Below, one piece after another: positions 1 through 10,391 of a stretch of DNA of 64,000 nt. This DNA comes from Balamuthia mandrillaris. Its lineage: Eukaryota; Discosea; Longamoebia; Balamuthiidae. The translations under genes were made by a program, and so were the position numbers. Under the pieces are notes generated by a model. The model saw only the letters and a list, made by a program, of their open reading frames with translations, was not told where the DNA came from and did not search any database. Positions within the stretch are counted from its first letter, which is position 1. Each line of letters begins with the position of its first letter. The stretch spans positions 1 to 64,000 of the forward strand of contig JAVKOQ010000243.1 in the NCBI GenBank assembly GCA_031835245.1, given 5' to 3'.

Positions 1-640
1 AGAGTTCCCCTATTTTGCACCACTTCCTCCTTTCTCCCTCCACGACCCTGTTCCATTGGGACTTGGTTGTTTTTATTTTTTTTTTCACCCCTACCCAAAA
101 TCACTCGCATAGTTAGCGCTCCATCAGAGTGCTGCTTTTTGCTCCCCTATTTTGCACCACTTCCTCTTTTCTCCCCCCATGACCCTGTTCTGTTGGGACT
201 TGGTTGTTTTCATTTTTTCATCACTCTTTTCCAAAATCCTGCTTGGGGTTAGTGCTCCGTTGGAGCGCTACTTTGCTCCCTATTTTGCACTATTATCTCT
301 TTTCTTCTCCCATGACCCTGTTCTGTTTGGACTTGGTTGTTTTCATTTTTTTTCACCCTCTCCCAAAATCCTACTTGGGGTTTGTGCTCTGTTAGAGCAC
401 TACTTTTGCTTCCTTATTTTACATCACTCCTTTTTTATTCCCTTCCCACCTCTGTGCTTTTCAAACTTTGTCATTTTGACTTTTTTGGTTTCCTTCCTCT
501 TCCTCATTCACCCACACTGTTAGTGCTCTGACGGAGTGCTACTTTTTCTTCCCTATTTTCCTCCTCTTCCTCTGTTATCCCTCATAACCTGATTTTACTC
601 AAACTTGGTTGTTTTTTTTCTTATTCATTCTTTGCTGCAA
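1..640. repeat. Imperfect tandem repeat, unit about 135 bases
   Basis: Four to five diverged units lie head to tail. The recurring block tattttgca (or close variants) begins at 11, 148, 281, 415 and 554, giving unit lengths of 137, 133, 134 and 139. Each unit also carries a block like gaccctgttctgttgggac followed by acttggttgttttcat. The top strand is pyrimidine-rich. The array enters from the left edge, so its true length is unknown. Short open frames across it repeat the same peptides and look like by-products of the repeat. Confidence 0.85.
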
Positions 641-1704
641 TCGCTTGTGTGAATGAAGAGGAAGAAACAGAGGAGAATGATGATGATGATGATAATATTA
701 TGATTATATCCAGTTAGATTATATATATATTCTTATGAGAAAATTGAAAAAATTGCTACTTTGCCCACTTTATCTGTTGGACTTATAGACTTAGAGTTTT
801 ATAGAATGGACCATGGGGAGTTGAATGCTGTAGGTTCTGAGTACCCGCCCCTAACTCTAACCTAGCAAAACAAATTTGATAGATTTGTCCTTCAATGAAA
901 AAGAAAGAAAACATCACCATAACAACAACAACATCACAAACAATCTACTTTTCCCTTATTATCATTCATCACCTCCATATTTTCTTCTTTTCTATCTCCA
1001 TTTTGCAACAGCAACAGTAAAAGCATCAGCAGTAATAGCAACAGTTTGGCTAGTAGTGGTGATAGTGAATGTCTTCCTTAAGCAATAATCTTACTTAAAC
1101 AACTTGAAAAAAGAGTATTCAGCTAAGTTAACAGCAGTGATATGTTGGTAGATTGATGTATGTTTATCAATCCAGCAAAAACATGCTTGGACTCTGGCTA
1201 TCTGGGAAGCACATTGTAAGCATTACCAAAACTTACTTGCTCTCCCATTGATTATTCAACTACTATTGTTTGTTGGTTAATTTTGGATGTTGGTTTTGCC
1301 TTGAGCTCTATGTAAGATATCATGATTGCTAGTCTTTATTGTTTGCATAATGAAAGTATCTAGCAGCAACTTGACCTGCTTTCATCACCATCGCCACCAT
1401 CACCATCCCCATTGTCACCTACAACCACTACCACCAGCACCACTTATCTGCTTTTTCGCTCTGTAATAACCAATTCGCAGCTCATTACTCTAACAGTGCT
1501 GCTGCATGCCCTTCACAACCAAGCTGTGTCTATTGAGTCGCACCAGGCACACTTCTCATATGAGAAGTGGGTCTCCGTTTGCCAACAAATAACAAATGCA
1601 AAGCCAACATGAATATTAAAGAAGATTCTAAAAAGAAGAGTGTCCTTTGCTTTGTAACATGATTACATTTGATATAGTGGCATAAAAGTAGTGGAATCGT
1701 GAAG

Positions 1705-1739
<35 letters not shown>

Positions 1740-1792
1740 GTTATTGCCCATATCCTTTCTTCTTCTGTGAGGCAGGTGGAGAGCAAAAGGAT
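641..1792. other. Intergenic, no gene seen
   Basis: AT-rich sequence with short low-complexity runs, including ATG/GAT triplets near 680 and a (GA)n run at about 1707-1736. Open frames here are short and show no domain, codon pattern or splice logic. The right end lies just past the 3' end of the next minus-strand gene. Confidence 0.6.
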
Positions 1793-3782
1793 CTAAAGGC
1801 CTGAGAAAGGATCATTGCCTTGCTGGAAGTTGAACGAGCCAGATGTTGTGGAAGGAGCGCCAAAGGGGGATGTAGTACCACTGTTCTGCATGCTTTGCTG
1901 CAATTGTTGCTGTCTCAGTTGAAGCTGTCTTTGTTGCTGCTCCAGTTGAAGGCGCTGCTGCTCCAAGTACTTGCGTTGCTGTTCCAACTGGTCGCTTCCC
2001 AAAAGATTGGTGGGAGCACCGCCAGAGGAAGGTGCAGCAAAGGAAGGAGACGGCGAAGGGGCAAAATAGGGGGAGCTTTGCGGCTGGAATTGAGGTTGGA
2101 AAGAAGAAGTGGAGGAAGTAGCAGCAGCAGAGGAGGAAGAAGGAGAGGGTTGGAAAGATGGGGTGAAGGAAGTTCCAGCGGGAGCGCCGCCAAAGGCACC
2201 AAACGAACCAGCAACCGGTGGATAGGCCGTTGGGCCTGAAGCAGGCCCAGCATAACCGGATGAGGAAGGGTTAGTGGTGGCAGATGCAGCAGAGGGGAGC
2301 AACACCCCTCCTCCCCCCATGCCGCCCATCGCAGGGTAAGGGCTGCCAGTGCTGCCATAGGTCGGAGCTGCAACAGGGGCGCCCGTAGGGCCACCAAGAG
2401 AAAGGCCTGCCATGGATGGAACTAAACCGCTAGAAGTGGTAGCTCCGCTGCCACCAAACGAGGAAGGAGCATCCATGTGCTTGAAGCCCTGGTTGGTGAT
2501 CTTGCTAAAATCATCCGAGTTGATCTGGGAGAGGTCCATCACTTTCTGGGAGTTGGAAGCTACGCCCTTTGGCCTTTGTGCTGCAGTGGACAGTCTTTGC
2601 TGTTGACGCTTGTTGAGAGGCACGTTGCTACCACTTTGAGGTGAGGTCGCCGCTCCATAGGAACCAGAGGAACTTAGTTGCTGTTGTTGTGGCACTTGCT
2701 GGGGTTGAGACCCAAAGTCTGCAAGGAACGGATTGCTGCCACCGCTCTGACCGAAAGCGGTAGTGGGTTGCCCTCCACCAGCAAGGAACGGGTTGTAGGA
2801 AGCTGAAGGAGCTGCTGCGGCAGGTGTCGCGGCAGTTGGGCCTGCAAAATATCCCCAAGAAGACAGATCGGCCGCGCCACCAGCACCACCGGAAGGGGCA
2901 GGAGTAGAAGCCGGTCCACCCAAGAACAGCGTCTCAAAGTCCACTTCCTCCTCTTTCTTCTGTTTATCTCCAGTGCTACCTTCTTCGTCGCTGTTGTAGG
3001 GAGAGTTTTGCCAAGAGTCGGTCTTCTCTTCGTCCTCATCGCTGCTGCCCTCAGAGCCAGAGGCAGGTCTTGGCATCCTTCTCTTGGAGGAAGCAGGGGA
3101 AGCGCTTCCAACTGCAGAGGAGGAGGAGGTGGAAGGCTTGGCGGAAGCACGCCTGCTTCGACGCTCTTCTCTCTCTTTCCTTCTTCGCTCTCTGTCAGTG
3201 TCCTTTCCAGAGGCGGAGCGCTCCTTCTTGGAGGCTTTGGTGGTCGCGCCAGCCGCTGGATCTGAACCGCCCAGAGCCGGATCGGGGCCGGGCTTGCCTC
3301 GCGCCAGCCACAAACAGTGCTTCAAATCACGAACCCAGGGCTTTTAAAAATATAAATTGATTGTTTTGAATTAAAAGCTTTTTAGCTCGTTGGGTTGATT
3401 TTTTTTTCTCATCTCATCTTGAAAGAAAAGGAGGTAGTACCTCTTTGTGGGCGAGACTCCTGCCAAACATAATGATGGGCTGGCCAGCAGCAGTCACAAG
3501 ACGGAACTGGGTGTCAGACTCGTCGCTGATGAGCTTCATGTTGGGTCCCAGATAAATGAAGACCTTGAGCCAGTACTTGTGGGAGCTCTTCTTCTTGGTA
3601 AGCAACAAACAGGTATCAAAGAGGAAAAAATAGCGCGGCTTCTTGCTCATAGTATTCGGGCTAAAGTAGATGAGTTCGCCATGTCGGATCAGCTTGCGCG
3701 CCTCCGTCAGCAATGGCTTTGGCTTTGGTGTAAGCATGGAATACACCTTCCTTACATCGCTCAGTCCAGAAAGGTGAGACAT
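1793..3782 (-). CDS. PH-domain protein with NPF motifs, likely endocytic adaptor
   Basis: Two exons, complement(1793..3340, 3441..3782), 629 residues. The 100-base intron has GT/AG ends and joins in phase 0. Residues about 30-130 form a PH domain of the RhoGEF-associated kind (RHGELIYFSPN, RYFFLFDTCLLLT), closed by the C-terminal helix PWVRDLKHCLWLA that begins exon 2. The rest is disordered: a basic/serine segment, then Gly/Pro/Ser/Gln-rich sequence with two NPF motifs (YNPFLAGG, SNPFLADFG), a DSWQNSPYNSDEE acidic patch, a Gln-rich helix near the C-terminus, and the ending NDPFSGL. NPF and DPF peptides bind EH domains and clathrin adaptors in known endocytic proteins, so a phosphoinositide-binding trafficking role is inferred. 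No catalytic domain is visible. The start is the first ATG before the PH domain. Confidence 0.8.
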
Positions 3783-4098
3783 TTTGGCTGACCTTTAGCT
3801 TTGTTTTTTCTCCCCCTCTTTCTCCCCTCCTCTGTTTCTTTGCAACGCGCTCCTTTCTTCAGCGCTGTGCGTAAGTTACCCCTTATTTTTTTGGTTTGGT
3901 GTTGTTTTTTTAAGGATTTTTTCGCCGACTTTCTTTTGTCGGCAAGAAATCAGGTGTCCGCACAAAAAAACTGAAAATGATTGGTCCGCTCCCATTAATT
4001 TTTTGAAAAATAAGTGGTCAATCTACGTCCGACGCTTCGCTCTCTTATTAACTGAACCAGAACAGATGAGTAATGCACAGTAATGAAGAACGGAGTTC
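3783..4098. other. Intergenic, T-rich
   Basis: 5' flank of the PH/NPF gene and 3' flank of the next minus-strand gene. It holds T-rich runs; no gene or clear promoter element is visible. Confidence 0.5.
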
Positions 4099-4295
4099 TT
4101 AGTTCCAAGCAGGAATGTAGTCTTCGTACTTATCTGGTACACCTTCATACATCAAATAGTCATCGTCGAAGTAGGACTTCCACTCCGGCCGCACCATCAG
4201 ATCATCGTCAAACTTCTGTTGCTGGAAGGCCAAATACTTGTCGCCCCACCTGTTATCATTCAAGATACGGCGTAAGTTAGAGTTGGAGTTGGCAT

Positions 4296-4334
<39 letters not shown>

Positions 4335-5060
4335 CGCAAAAAGGTTTTACAAAGAGGTCGTTAACTCGCTGGTCTCCTAGGTAATCCATGGTGTCATTGT
4401 GAGGCCAGTCGGGTCCGCTAAGACCATACATGCGGGCGTTCCAATAAGAGGATAGTTCTTGCCCACGTGTTCGGAGATCTTCTCCATCACAGCCTTGTCC
4501 TGGTTGCAGTCCAAGATTTGCTTTACGGCGGGGTTGGGTTGAACAATGATGATGTTGAGGGGATTGCTTACGCGTTTACCGTTGGATTGCATGGTGGCCA
4601 CTTTAGAGAGACCTACCAGGCCTTCGTAGATATAGACCCGTTGGAAAGCTTTGGCGTGTAAAGCCTCGATGAGGAGCCGATGAAAAAAAAAAGGAATCAG
4701 AAAAGAGAAAAATGATTTAGTAGTTGGGATCCATTATTTGTTGTTGTTGTTGTTGTTGTTGTTGTGGGAAAGGTTATCTCTTCACTCTGTTTCGCCTTGC
4801 TGGTGGAAGTAGTTTTCCTCTGCACTTTCTTGTTGCTGTTCCATGGCAGGGGCCACGTAATTCGGGGTGCATTGCTCATCCTCGACCCATTACATACCTT
4901 TTTTTGTTCTTTTCTCCCAGACCCTAGAGACATTTCTTGGCTGACTTTCTTGCGGAGTCAAACGTGCATTCCTCCTCCACCTTCTTACCTAGCTTGAGGC
5001 CGTTTGTTTCTTCAAAATGACAGAAATTCCTTGCAAAACTTCACAAACTTTCGCGTCCAT
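4099..5060 (-). CDS. Unidentified spliced gene, exon model unresolved
   Basis: I do not recognise this gene. The C-terminal exon is clear: after an intron holding a (CT)n run on the sense strand (plus 4297-4330 reads GA), it encodes WGDKYLAFQQQKFDDD and ends DKYEDYIPAWN at the stop 4099-4101. Upstream, coding-like pieces lie in several frames: ALHAKAFQRVYIYEG near 4660, a frame through about 4440-4570, and NYVAPAMEQQQESAEE near 4850. A possible first exon MDAKVCEVLQGISVIL starts at 5060. One chain that keeps phase joins the AAACGC end near 4572 to an exon beginning at 4378, skipping 4379-4571, but other choices exist. A frame conflict or sequence error near 4440 is possible. A real gene is likely, but its boundaries and product are not settled. 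Confidence 0.4.
4738..4765. repeat. (TTG)n microsatellite
   Basis: About nine TTG triplets on the plus strand, CAA on the sense strand of the surrounding minus gene model. It probably lies inside an intron. Confidence 0.7.
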
Positions 5061-5200
5061 TCTGTAATGGCAACCTGCTCAAGAATTGGTTTTTCGTTTA
5101 TGCTTCAAGCGATAGTAAACAAACGATCCAGGCAGGCCCTACTACTGCAACCATTACTGCTGTGGCTAAGATCCAATCGGAACAAAGGCGTTGGGATAGG

Positions 5201-5248
5201 ATCTTTTCGAAGGCCATTCCCTGTGCAACCAACAAGGAATTTCAAGAA
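5201..5248 (+). promoter_or_regulatory. 48-base upstream block identical to one before the next SIMPL gene
   Basis: This block is base-for-base identical to 6885-6932. Both copies lie 113-140 bases before a SIMPL start codon, while sequence on either side has diverged. It contains ttttcgaaggcc and ggaatttcaagaa. It is most likely a shared promoter element preserved after duplication. Confidence 0.7.
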
Positions 5249-5387
5249 TATACATGAACAACCATCGCCTCATCTGGTAGAATAAAAGCAAATAGCTTAT
5301 TCATGAAGTCAGTCTTCATACAACAAATAAAACAAACATAAAGCACAAAAACAACCCATAAACGACAACATTACCCACCACAATACA

Positions 5388-6110
5388 ATGGCAAGAGCTG
5401 CTCTCTTACTAGCGTTGCTTCTTGTTGCGTCATTCGCCTTCACAGGCATTGATGCTAACGGAAAAGGGCATGCCCACGACGACGGAGGCAAGCAACAACG
5501 AACCTTGACTGCGACGGGGCAAGGCTCAGTGGCGGTGGAGGCCAACATCGCCCAAGTCTTCTTGGGTGTGGAGGTTCGTGCTGACACAGCCACAGCGGCC
5601 CTCCAACAAGCTGCCGAACAACTGGCCAACGTCATCGACTTCCTCGAAGACCAGCCCGAGGTGGAGAACTTGTCCACCGCCTTCTTCACCCTTCAGCCCG
5701 TTGTCAATGAGCAAAACCAAATCGTGGGCTTCGTCGCCATCAACATCGTCAGCTTCACCGTCAGCGACATCGAGAGATTGGGAGCCATCATCGACGGCGC
5801 TGTGGCTGCTGGCGCCAACCGCGTTGACTTTATTGCATTCTTGGTGTCGGAGGAAGACCTCGCTGCCGCCCAAGCCTTGGCCTTGGAGAGAGCTGTGGAG
5901 GATGCTGCTAACCAAGCTGAGGCGGTGTTGGCAGGGTTGAACTTGGAGTTCGTGAAGGTTGTAGACATCCAGATCCTGTTCGTGGGAGGTGGCCCTGTGT
6001 TCGCTAGAGAGGCTGCGGATACGCCTCAGGCCACACCGTTGCTTCCTGGACAGCAAACGGTCAACGCCGCGGTCCAAATCACCATTGCGTTCGGTGAAGC
6101 AGAAAAGTGA
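5388..6110 (+). CDS. Secreted SIMPL-domain (DUF541) protein, copy 1
   Basis: Single exon, 240 residues. MARAALLLALLLVASFAFTG is a signal peptide. After a short His/Asp/Gly linker comes one SIMPL/DUF541 domain: LTATGQGSVAVEANIAQVFL, then the VGFVAINIVSF strand and the IDGAVAAGANRVDFIAF segment. In bacteria the family includes periplasmic and outer-membrane BP26/OMP28 proteins; in animals, IRAK1BP1. No enzyme activity is established. With copy 2 this forms a subgroup (EDQPEVENLSTAFFTLQP) lacking the Ser-rich tract found near the C-terminus of most other copies. The leader ends in CAA/CCA-rich sequence before the ATG. AATAAA-like sequence follows the stop near 6160. Location in the secretory path or outside the cell is inferred from the signal peptide. 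Confidence 0.9.
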   Translation: MARAALLLALLLVASFAFTGIDANGKGHAHDDGGKQQRTLTATGQGSVAVEANIAQVFLGVEVRADTATAALQQAAEQLANVIDFLEDQPEVENLSTAFFTLQPVVNEQNQIVGFVAINIVSFTVSDIERLGAIIDGAVAAGANRVDFIAFLVSEEDLAAAQALALERAVEDAANQAEAVLAGLNLEFVKVVDIQILFVGGGPVFAREAADTPQATPLLPGQQTVNAAVQITIAFGEAEK

Positions 6111-6884
6111 GGCCTTCCTGCCTTCTGCAGTGATGTTGATGAATGTTTCTACTTGATAATAAAACTTCAGCCTAGTTTCGATGGAGTTTGCTTTATCGCC
6201 GCCGTGTCTCAGAGAAAGTACGAACATGAAGAAAGATGATAAAAACTATAAGGGGAAAGTGTAGAAACGACAAGAAAGAAACACCAAACAAGAACAACAC
6301 TGGTAGTTGTAGTTTTGAAAAAAAAAATGAAAACAGGTCAAAAAGAAGAAAGGCGTACATACTTGTAAACGAACAGGGACAGGGCAGAGGCGGTCCCGAG
6401 GCATATACTACGCCAAGATAACTTGCCGACAGGTTTGGCGGGTGGTTGCTTTTCTGCAAGGCATTTATAGGAGAGGTTACAATAAAAATAAATGGATCCG
6501 AGTGGAAAGCCTTTCAAGCAGGGAAAATACAACAGGAACGCAAGAAGAAAGGGTCCAGCAGGACCCAGTTTGTTCATCCAGTTTCTTCCGCTGAGGTTTC
6601 CCGTATTCTTGCCAACCTATTAGATAAACTCGATAAAACAGGGTCTCTTAGCGGCACTGCATCAGCTTGCTACTGCTACGCATCCCATTGTCTCTCCGTC
6701 ACGCCTCGATAACGAACAAGACGAGAGAAATTCCTTCGAGTATTAACACAACTTTCACATTCGCATCTGCGGTGCCCACCATCATGCAATGGCTTTTCGT
6801 TTACAATCAAACAAACAATCCAAAGAGGAGGCCCATGCAGCCGCGTCTTGCAGACCCAATCAGAACAAACGGCACCAGCGCAGA
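6111..6884. other. Intergenic between SIMPL copies 1 and 2
   Basis: 3' flank of copy 1 with polyadenylation-like AATAAAA near 6160, then AT-rich sequence. No open frame looks real. It ends at the shared upstream block of copy 2. Confidence 0.5.
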
Positions 6885-6932
6885 ATCTTTTCGAAGGCCA
6901 TTCCCTGTGCAACCAACAAGGAATTTCAAGAA
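6885..6932 (+). promoter_or_regulatory. 48-base upstream block, second copy
   Basis: Identical to 5201-5248 and 113 bases before the ATG of SIMPL copy 2. A TTTAAATA box follows at about 6963-6970, roughly 75 bases before the ATG. Confidence 0.7.
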
Positions 6933-7044
6933 CAAACATGAACATGCCCCGTCTCCTTCAACATTTAAATAGAATGAGCTCATTCCCCAACCGTATATCT
7001 TCCTTCCTTCATACAATAAACAAACACTTACGACAAACAACACA

Positions 7045-7737
7045 ATGGCAAGGATTGCTGTCCTGTTGGTTCTGCTTCTCGCCTCCTCTTTGGCCTTCGC
7101 GCATGCCCACGACGACGATGGAGGCAAGCAACAACGAACCTTAACCGTTATCGGGCAAGGCTCAGTGACGGTGGAGGCCAACATCGCCCAAGTCTTCTTG
7201 GGTGTGGAGGTTCGTGCTGACACAGCCACAGCAGCCCTCCAACAAGCTGCCGAACAACTGGCCAACGTCATCGACTTCCTCGAAGACCAGCCCGAGGTGG
7301 AGAACTTGTCCACCGCCTTCTTCACCCTTCAACCCATCGTCAACGAGCAGAATCAAATCGTGGGCTTCGTCGCCATCAACATCGTCAGCTTCACCGTCAG
7401 CGACATCGAGAGATTGGGGGCCATCATCGACGGTGCTGTGGCTGCTGGCGCCAACCGCATTGACTTCATTGCATTCTTGGTGTCGGAGGAAGACCTCGCT
7501 GCCGCCCAAGCCTTGGCCTTGGAGAGAGCTGTGGAAAACGCTGGAGTTCAAGCGGAGGCGGTATTGGATGCGCTGAACTTGGAGTTCGTGAAGGTGTTGA
7601 ACATCCAGATCCTGTTCGTGGGGGGTGGTTTTGCGGCCGCACAAGACATGGCGCAACCCACGCCGATACTTCCTGGTCAGCAAATCATCAGCGCCGCCGT
7701 CCAAATCACCATTCTCTTCCGTGATGCCGCTGAGTGA
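7045..7737 (+). CDS. Secreted SIMPL-domain (DUF541) protein, copy 2
   Basis: Single exon, 230 residues, closest to copy 1. Signal peptide MARIAVLLVLLLASSLAFAHA, then HDDDGGKQQRTLTVIGQGSV opening the SIMPL domain. The central 150 residues are nearly identical to copy 1. Differences cluster in the signal peptide, in the helix ENAGVQAEAVLDALNLEF, and at the C-terminus (AAAQDMAQPTPILPGQQ). This pattern suggests a fairly recent tandem duplication, or gene conversion of the core. The leader acgacaaacaacaca before the ATG is CAA-rich. Role as for copy 1: secreted, biochemical function unknown. Confidence 0.9.
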   Translation: MARIAVLLVLLLASSLAFAHAHDDDGGKQQRTLTVIGQGSVTVEANIAQVFLGVEVRADTATAALQQAAEQLANVIDFLEDQPEVENLSTAFFTLQPIVNEQNQIVGFVAINIVSFTVSDIERLGAIIDGAVAAGANRIDFIAFLVSEEDLAAAQALALERAVENAGVQAEAVLDALNLEFVKVLNIQILFVGGGFAAAQDMAQPTPILPGQQIISAAVQITILFRDAAE

Positions 7738-8249
7738 GTTACCCTCGTTCCGAAGAAAGAGGCTTTCTCATCTTCTGGTTTTCGCTTCGCGCAAAAATAA
7801 AAAAAACTTCTGGCAACTGCGCTATCTTATTTATGCGGGGTTTGTAGGCGTGGGTTTTTTTGTGGACAATCGCAACCTATTAGGTTTATAGATATGCATA
7901 GTCCGCAAATAATTGGTTTCCTTTTTTTGCCCAAAGAAACAAACGGCTGCCGAAATTTCATATAGGGATCCGCAGCCACAAAACGTGCAGCCACTCGGGA
8001 GGGTTTTTAGATGCCGCCGCGAACAAACGATCCATAAACGTGCGTTACGGTTGCTGGTTGTTCGTCGAAATGCTTTCTGACCAATCAGAGTGAAAGGGAT
8101 CACCTATATGAGCCCATTCCTGTGTGGAATTTCTGGCAGTACCAAAAGGAACAGGAGACCTCATAAATATAAAAGAGGTGGGTCCTTGTCCTGCAACTTT
8201 CTCTTCACCTCACAACAAACAACAACAACAACAACATCAACAAACAACG
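7738..8249. other. Intergenic; promoter region of SIMPL copy 3
   Basis: 3' flank of copy 2 (AAATAAAAAA near 7794), then the 5' region of copy 3 with a TATA-like box at 8162-8175. No gene seen. Confidence 0.5.
8162..8175 (+). promoter_or_regulatory. TATA-like box of SIMPL copy 3
   Basis: cataaatataaaag, about 80 bases before the ATG at 8250. Comparable boxes sit at similar distances before most of the other SIMPL genes. Confidence 0.55.
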
Positions 8250-8984
8250 ATGGCAAGAACAGCTTTCTTTTTGGTTTTGATCCTCGCCGCCTGTTTGGCC
8301 TCTTTTGCCCATGCCGAGGAATGGGAATGGAAACAAACCGTGACTTTGACGGGAGAAGGCATCGTGGGAGTGGAAGCGGATGATGCCAAGGTCTTTCTGG
8401 GAGTGGAGGTCTTCGCCAAAACAGCCCGCCAAGCCCAAGAAAAAGCTGCCTTCATCATCGCTCGCATCGTCCACTTTCTCAAGAACGTGGATGATGTGGA
8501 GGACATCGAGACAGCGTTCTTCGACATCCGCCCAGTGATCAAGTACAACAAGCTGGTGGGATTCGTGGCGGTGCACATCCTGAGCTTCAAGGTGAAGGAA
8601 TTGGAGAAGTTGGGCTTCATCATCGATGGGGCCATCTACGCAGGAGCCAACCGAGTGGACTTCATCAAGTTCTTGGTGGACAAGGATGACTTCAAGGAGG
8701 CTCAGGAGGATGCCTTGGAGAAGGCCCTCAAGGACATTGAGAGGCAGTTCGACGATATTGCAGATGCCTTGGGCTTGGTGTTCGTGAAGATCTTGAAGGT
8801 GGAGGTGGTGTCTGTGGACATCATCAAAGGCAAGGAGAAGTTTGGCAGCGTGGTGGACTGGTGGTCCAACTCCTCCTCCTCCTCTTCCTCCTCCTCCTTT
8901 GTGAAGCCCGAGCCGGAGCAATTCGTCAAGGCTGTGGTGAGAATTACTGTCAAGGTCGACGACGAAAACTTGGTGCTGTTGTAA
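8250..8984 (+). CDS. Secreted SIMPL-domain (DUF541) protein, copy 3
   Basis: Single exon, 244 residues. I start at ATG 8250 rather than an upstream in-frame ATG because MARTAFFLVLILAACLASFA is the family signal peptide and a CAA-rich leader lies directly before it. The SIMPL domain opens LTGEGIVGVEADDAKVFLGV; conserved blocks are VGFVAVHILSFKVKELEKLG and IDGAIYAGANRVDFIKFLVD. A run of about eleven Ser precedes FVKPEPEQFVKAVVRITVKV. The protein belongs to the B type of the larger subgroup, closest to the genes at 28667 and 40633. Its 3' UTR is clearly related to that of the minus-strand gene 40633-41367, 32 kb away. Confidence 0.9.
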   Translation: MARTAFFLVLILAACLASFAHAEEWEWKQTVTLTGEGIVGVEADDAKVFLGVEVFAKTARQAQEKAAFIIARIVHFLKNVDDVEDIETAFFDIRPVIKYNKLVGFVAVHILSFKVKELEKLGFIIDGAIYAGANRVDFIKFLVDKDDFKEAQEDALEKALKDIERQFDDIADALGLVFVKILKVEVVSVDIIKGKEKFGSVVDWWSNSSSSSSSSSFVKPEPEQFVKAVVRITVKVDDENLVLL

Positions 8985-9185
8985 ACGGGAAGCTTGACTG
9001 CTATTTTTTTTTTCTCACATCGTTACTCATTGACCACAAGCCAAGGCTTGGGTTTTTTCTTTTTGTGTTGTTTATTTCTTTTGTAAAAAAAAATAAGCAA
9101 CTGCTCTCATTTTAACAAAAAAAAAACGTAACACAGAGAAAGAGAGAGAAAGATGAGAAGAACGCTAACTTTAAAGCAAACGTAC

Positions 9186-10347
9186 TTATAGCCAGATGAA
9201 TTCAGCAGCAAGGGCAAGATGGTCAGAAGGATAGTCTTTAGCAGGAAGGCGTTGAGGAAACTTTAGCGCAGGTGGCAAAGGGATTTCCAGCAACCTGCAA
9301 GGGCGAAGCGTTTGGTGCGAGTACCAAATGTAGTCGATGGTCCGCAGCACTTCCTCTTCTCTCCTCTTGTAAGTAGAATAAGGCTCTTCTCCAGTATTGT
9401 CGTAGGAAGAGTAGGCGCTCTTCAACTGAAAGGGGTTGTCTCGGCCGTTTCGAAAGTATTCACAAACGAGACTGGAAGGAACATCGTTGAAGTCCCCTAC
9501 CACCACCAACGGAACCATTTCTTTCTCCTTTTCTTCTTCTTTGGTAAAGAGGCTTTGAACAAACTCCAAAAGGAGCCTGCCTTGATTGTACCGCTGTTCT
9601 TCAAAGCCTGGTTTGGCTTTGAGATGGGTCATAGCCACGCAAACCTTTGGTCGTTGTGTTGTTGTGACGTCTGCTGCTTTCAAACCAAGCACAATGACAA
9701 TGGCCACTTGGGAAGACCCATTCCCATACTCTATGCATCTGTGTTCCTCTAGCAATTCGAATCTATCCTTATGAACAAACAAACAAACAAACAAACAAAC
9801 AAACAAACAAACAAACAAACAAACAAACAAACAAACAAACAAACAAACAAACAAACAAACAAACAAACAAACAAACAAACAAACAAACAAACAAACAAAC
9901 AAACAAACAAACAAACAAACAAACAAACAAACAAACAAACAAACAAACAAACAAACAAACAAACATGAGTAAGCAGGCGCAAGGAAAGAAAGAAACGAAC
10001 TTAAAAGAAGATCAAACGGATGATGCAAAGACGAACTTGCTAATTTTGTAAAAAAGAGCACACCCGTCGTTACCGTCGCCAACCTTCTTCTTGAATAAGC
10101 CGTTATAGCCTTTGTTATACCCGAGAATAACAAAGCAGGAACATGAGAAACGGCAGAAACAAAGAAGACTCTCCCGGTCTAATAGGCCCCGCGTACGTAC
10201 CTTCTTCCGTTAACGCCGACTCAAAGTAATCGTAGTGGTCTACTTCCTGCAATAGACAAGTCAGAAAAACGTTTCCTGAAGATCAACTGCATAAATGCAA
10301 GAGATGAAGAGAACTGCAAAGAAGCAGAGAAAGCGCAGGAACAGAGG

Positions 10348-10391
<44 letters not shown>

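Noticed and set aside
5526-6227. Long antisense open frames opposite the SIMPL genes
   Set aside because: They recur opposite every paralogue because of codon bias; no signal peptide, domain or promoter, and the sense frames encode a known family.
9749-9982. Open frames of KQTN or VCLF repeats on both strands
   Set aside because: Translation of the AAAC microsatellite, which lies in an intron of the nocturnin-like gene.
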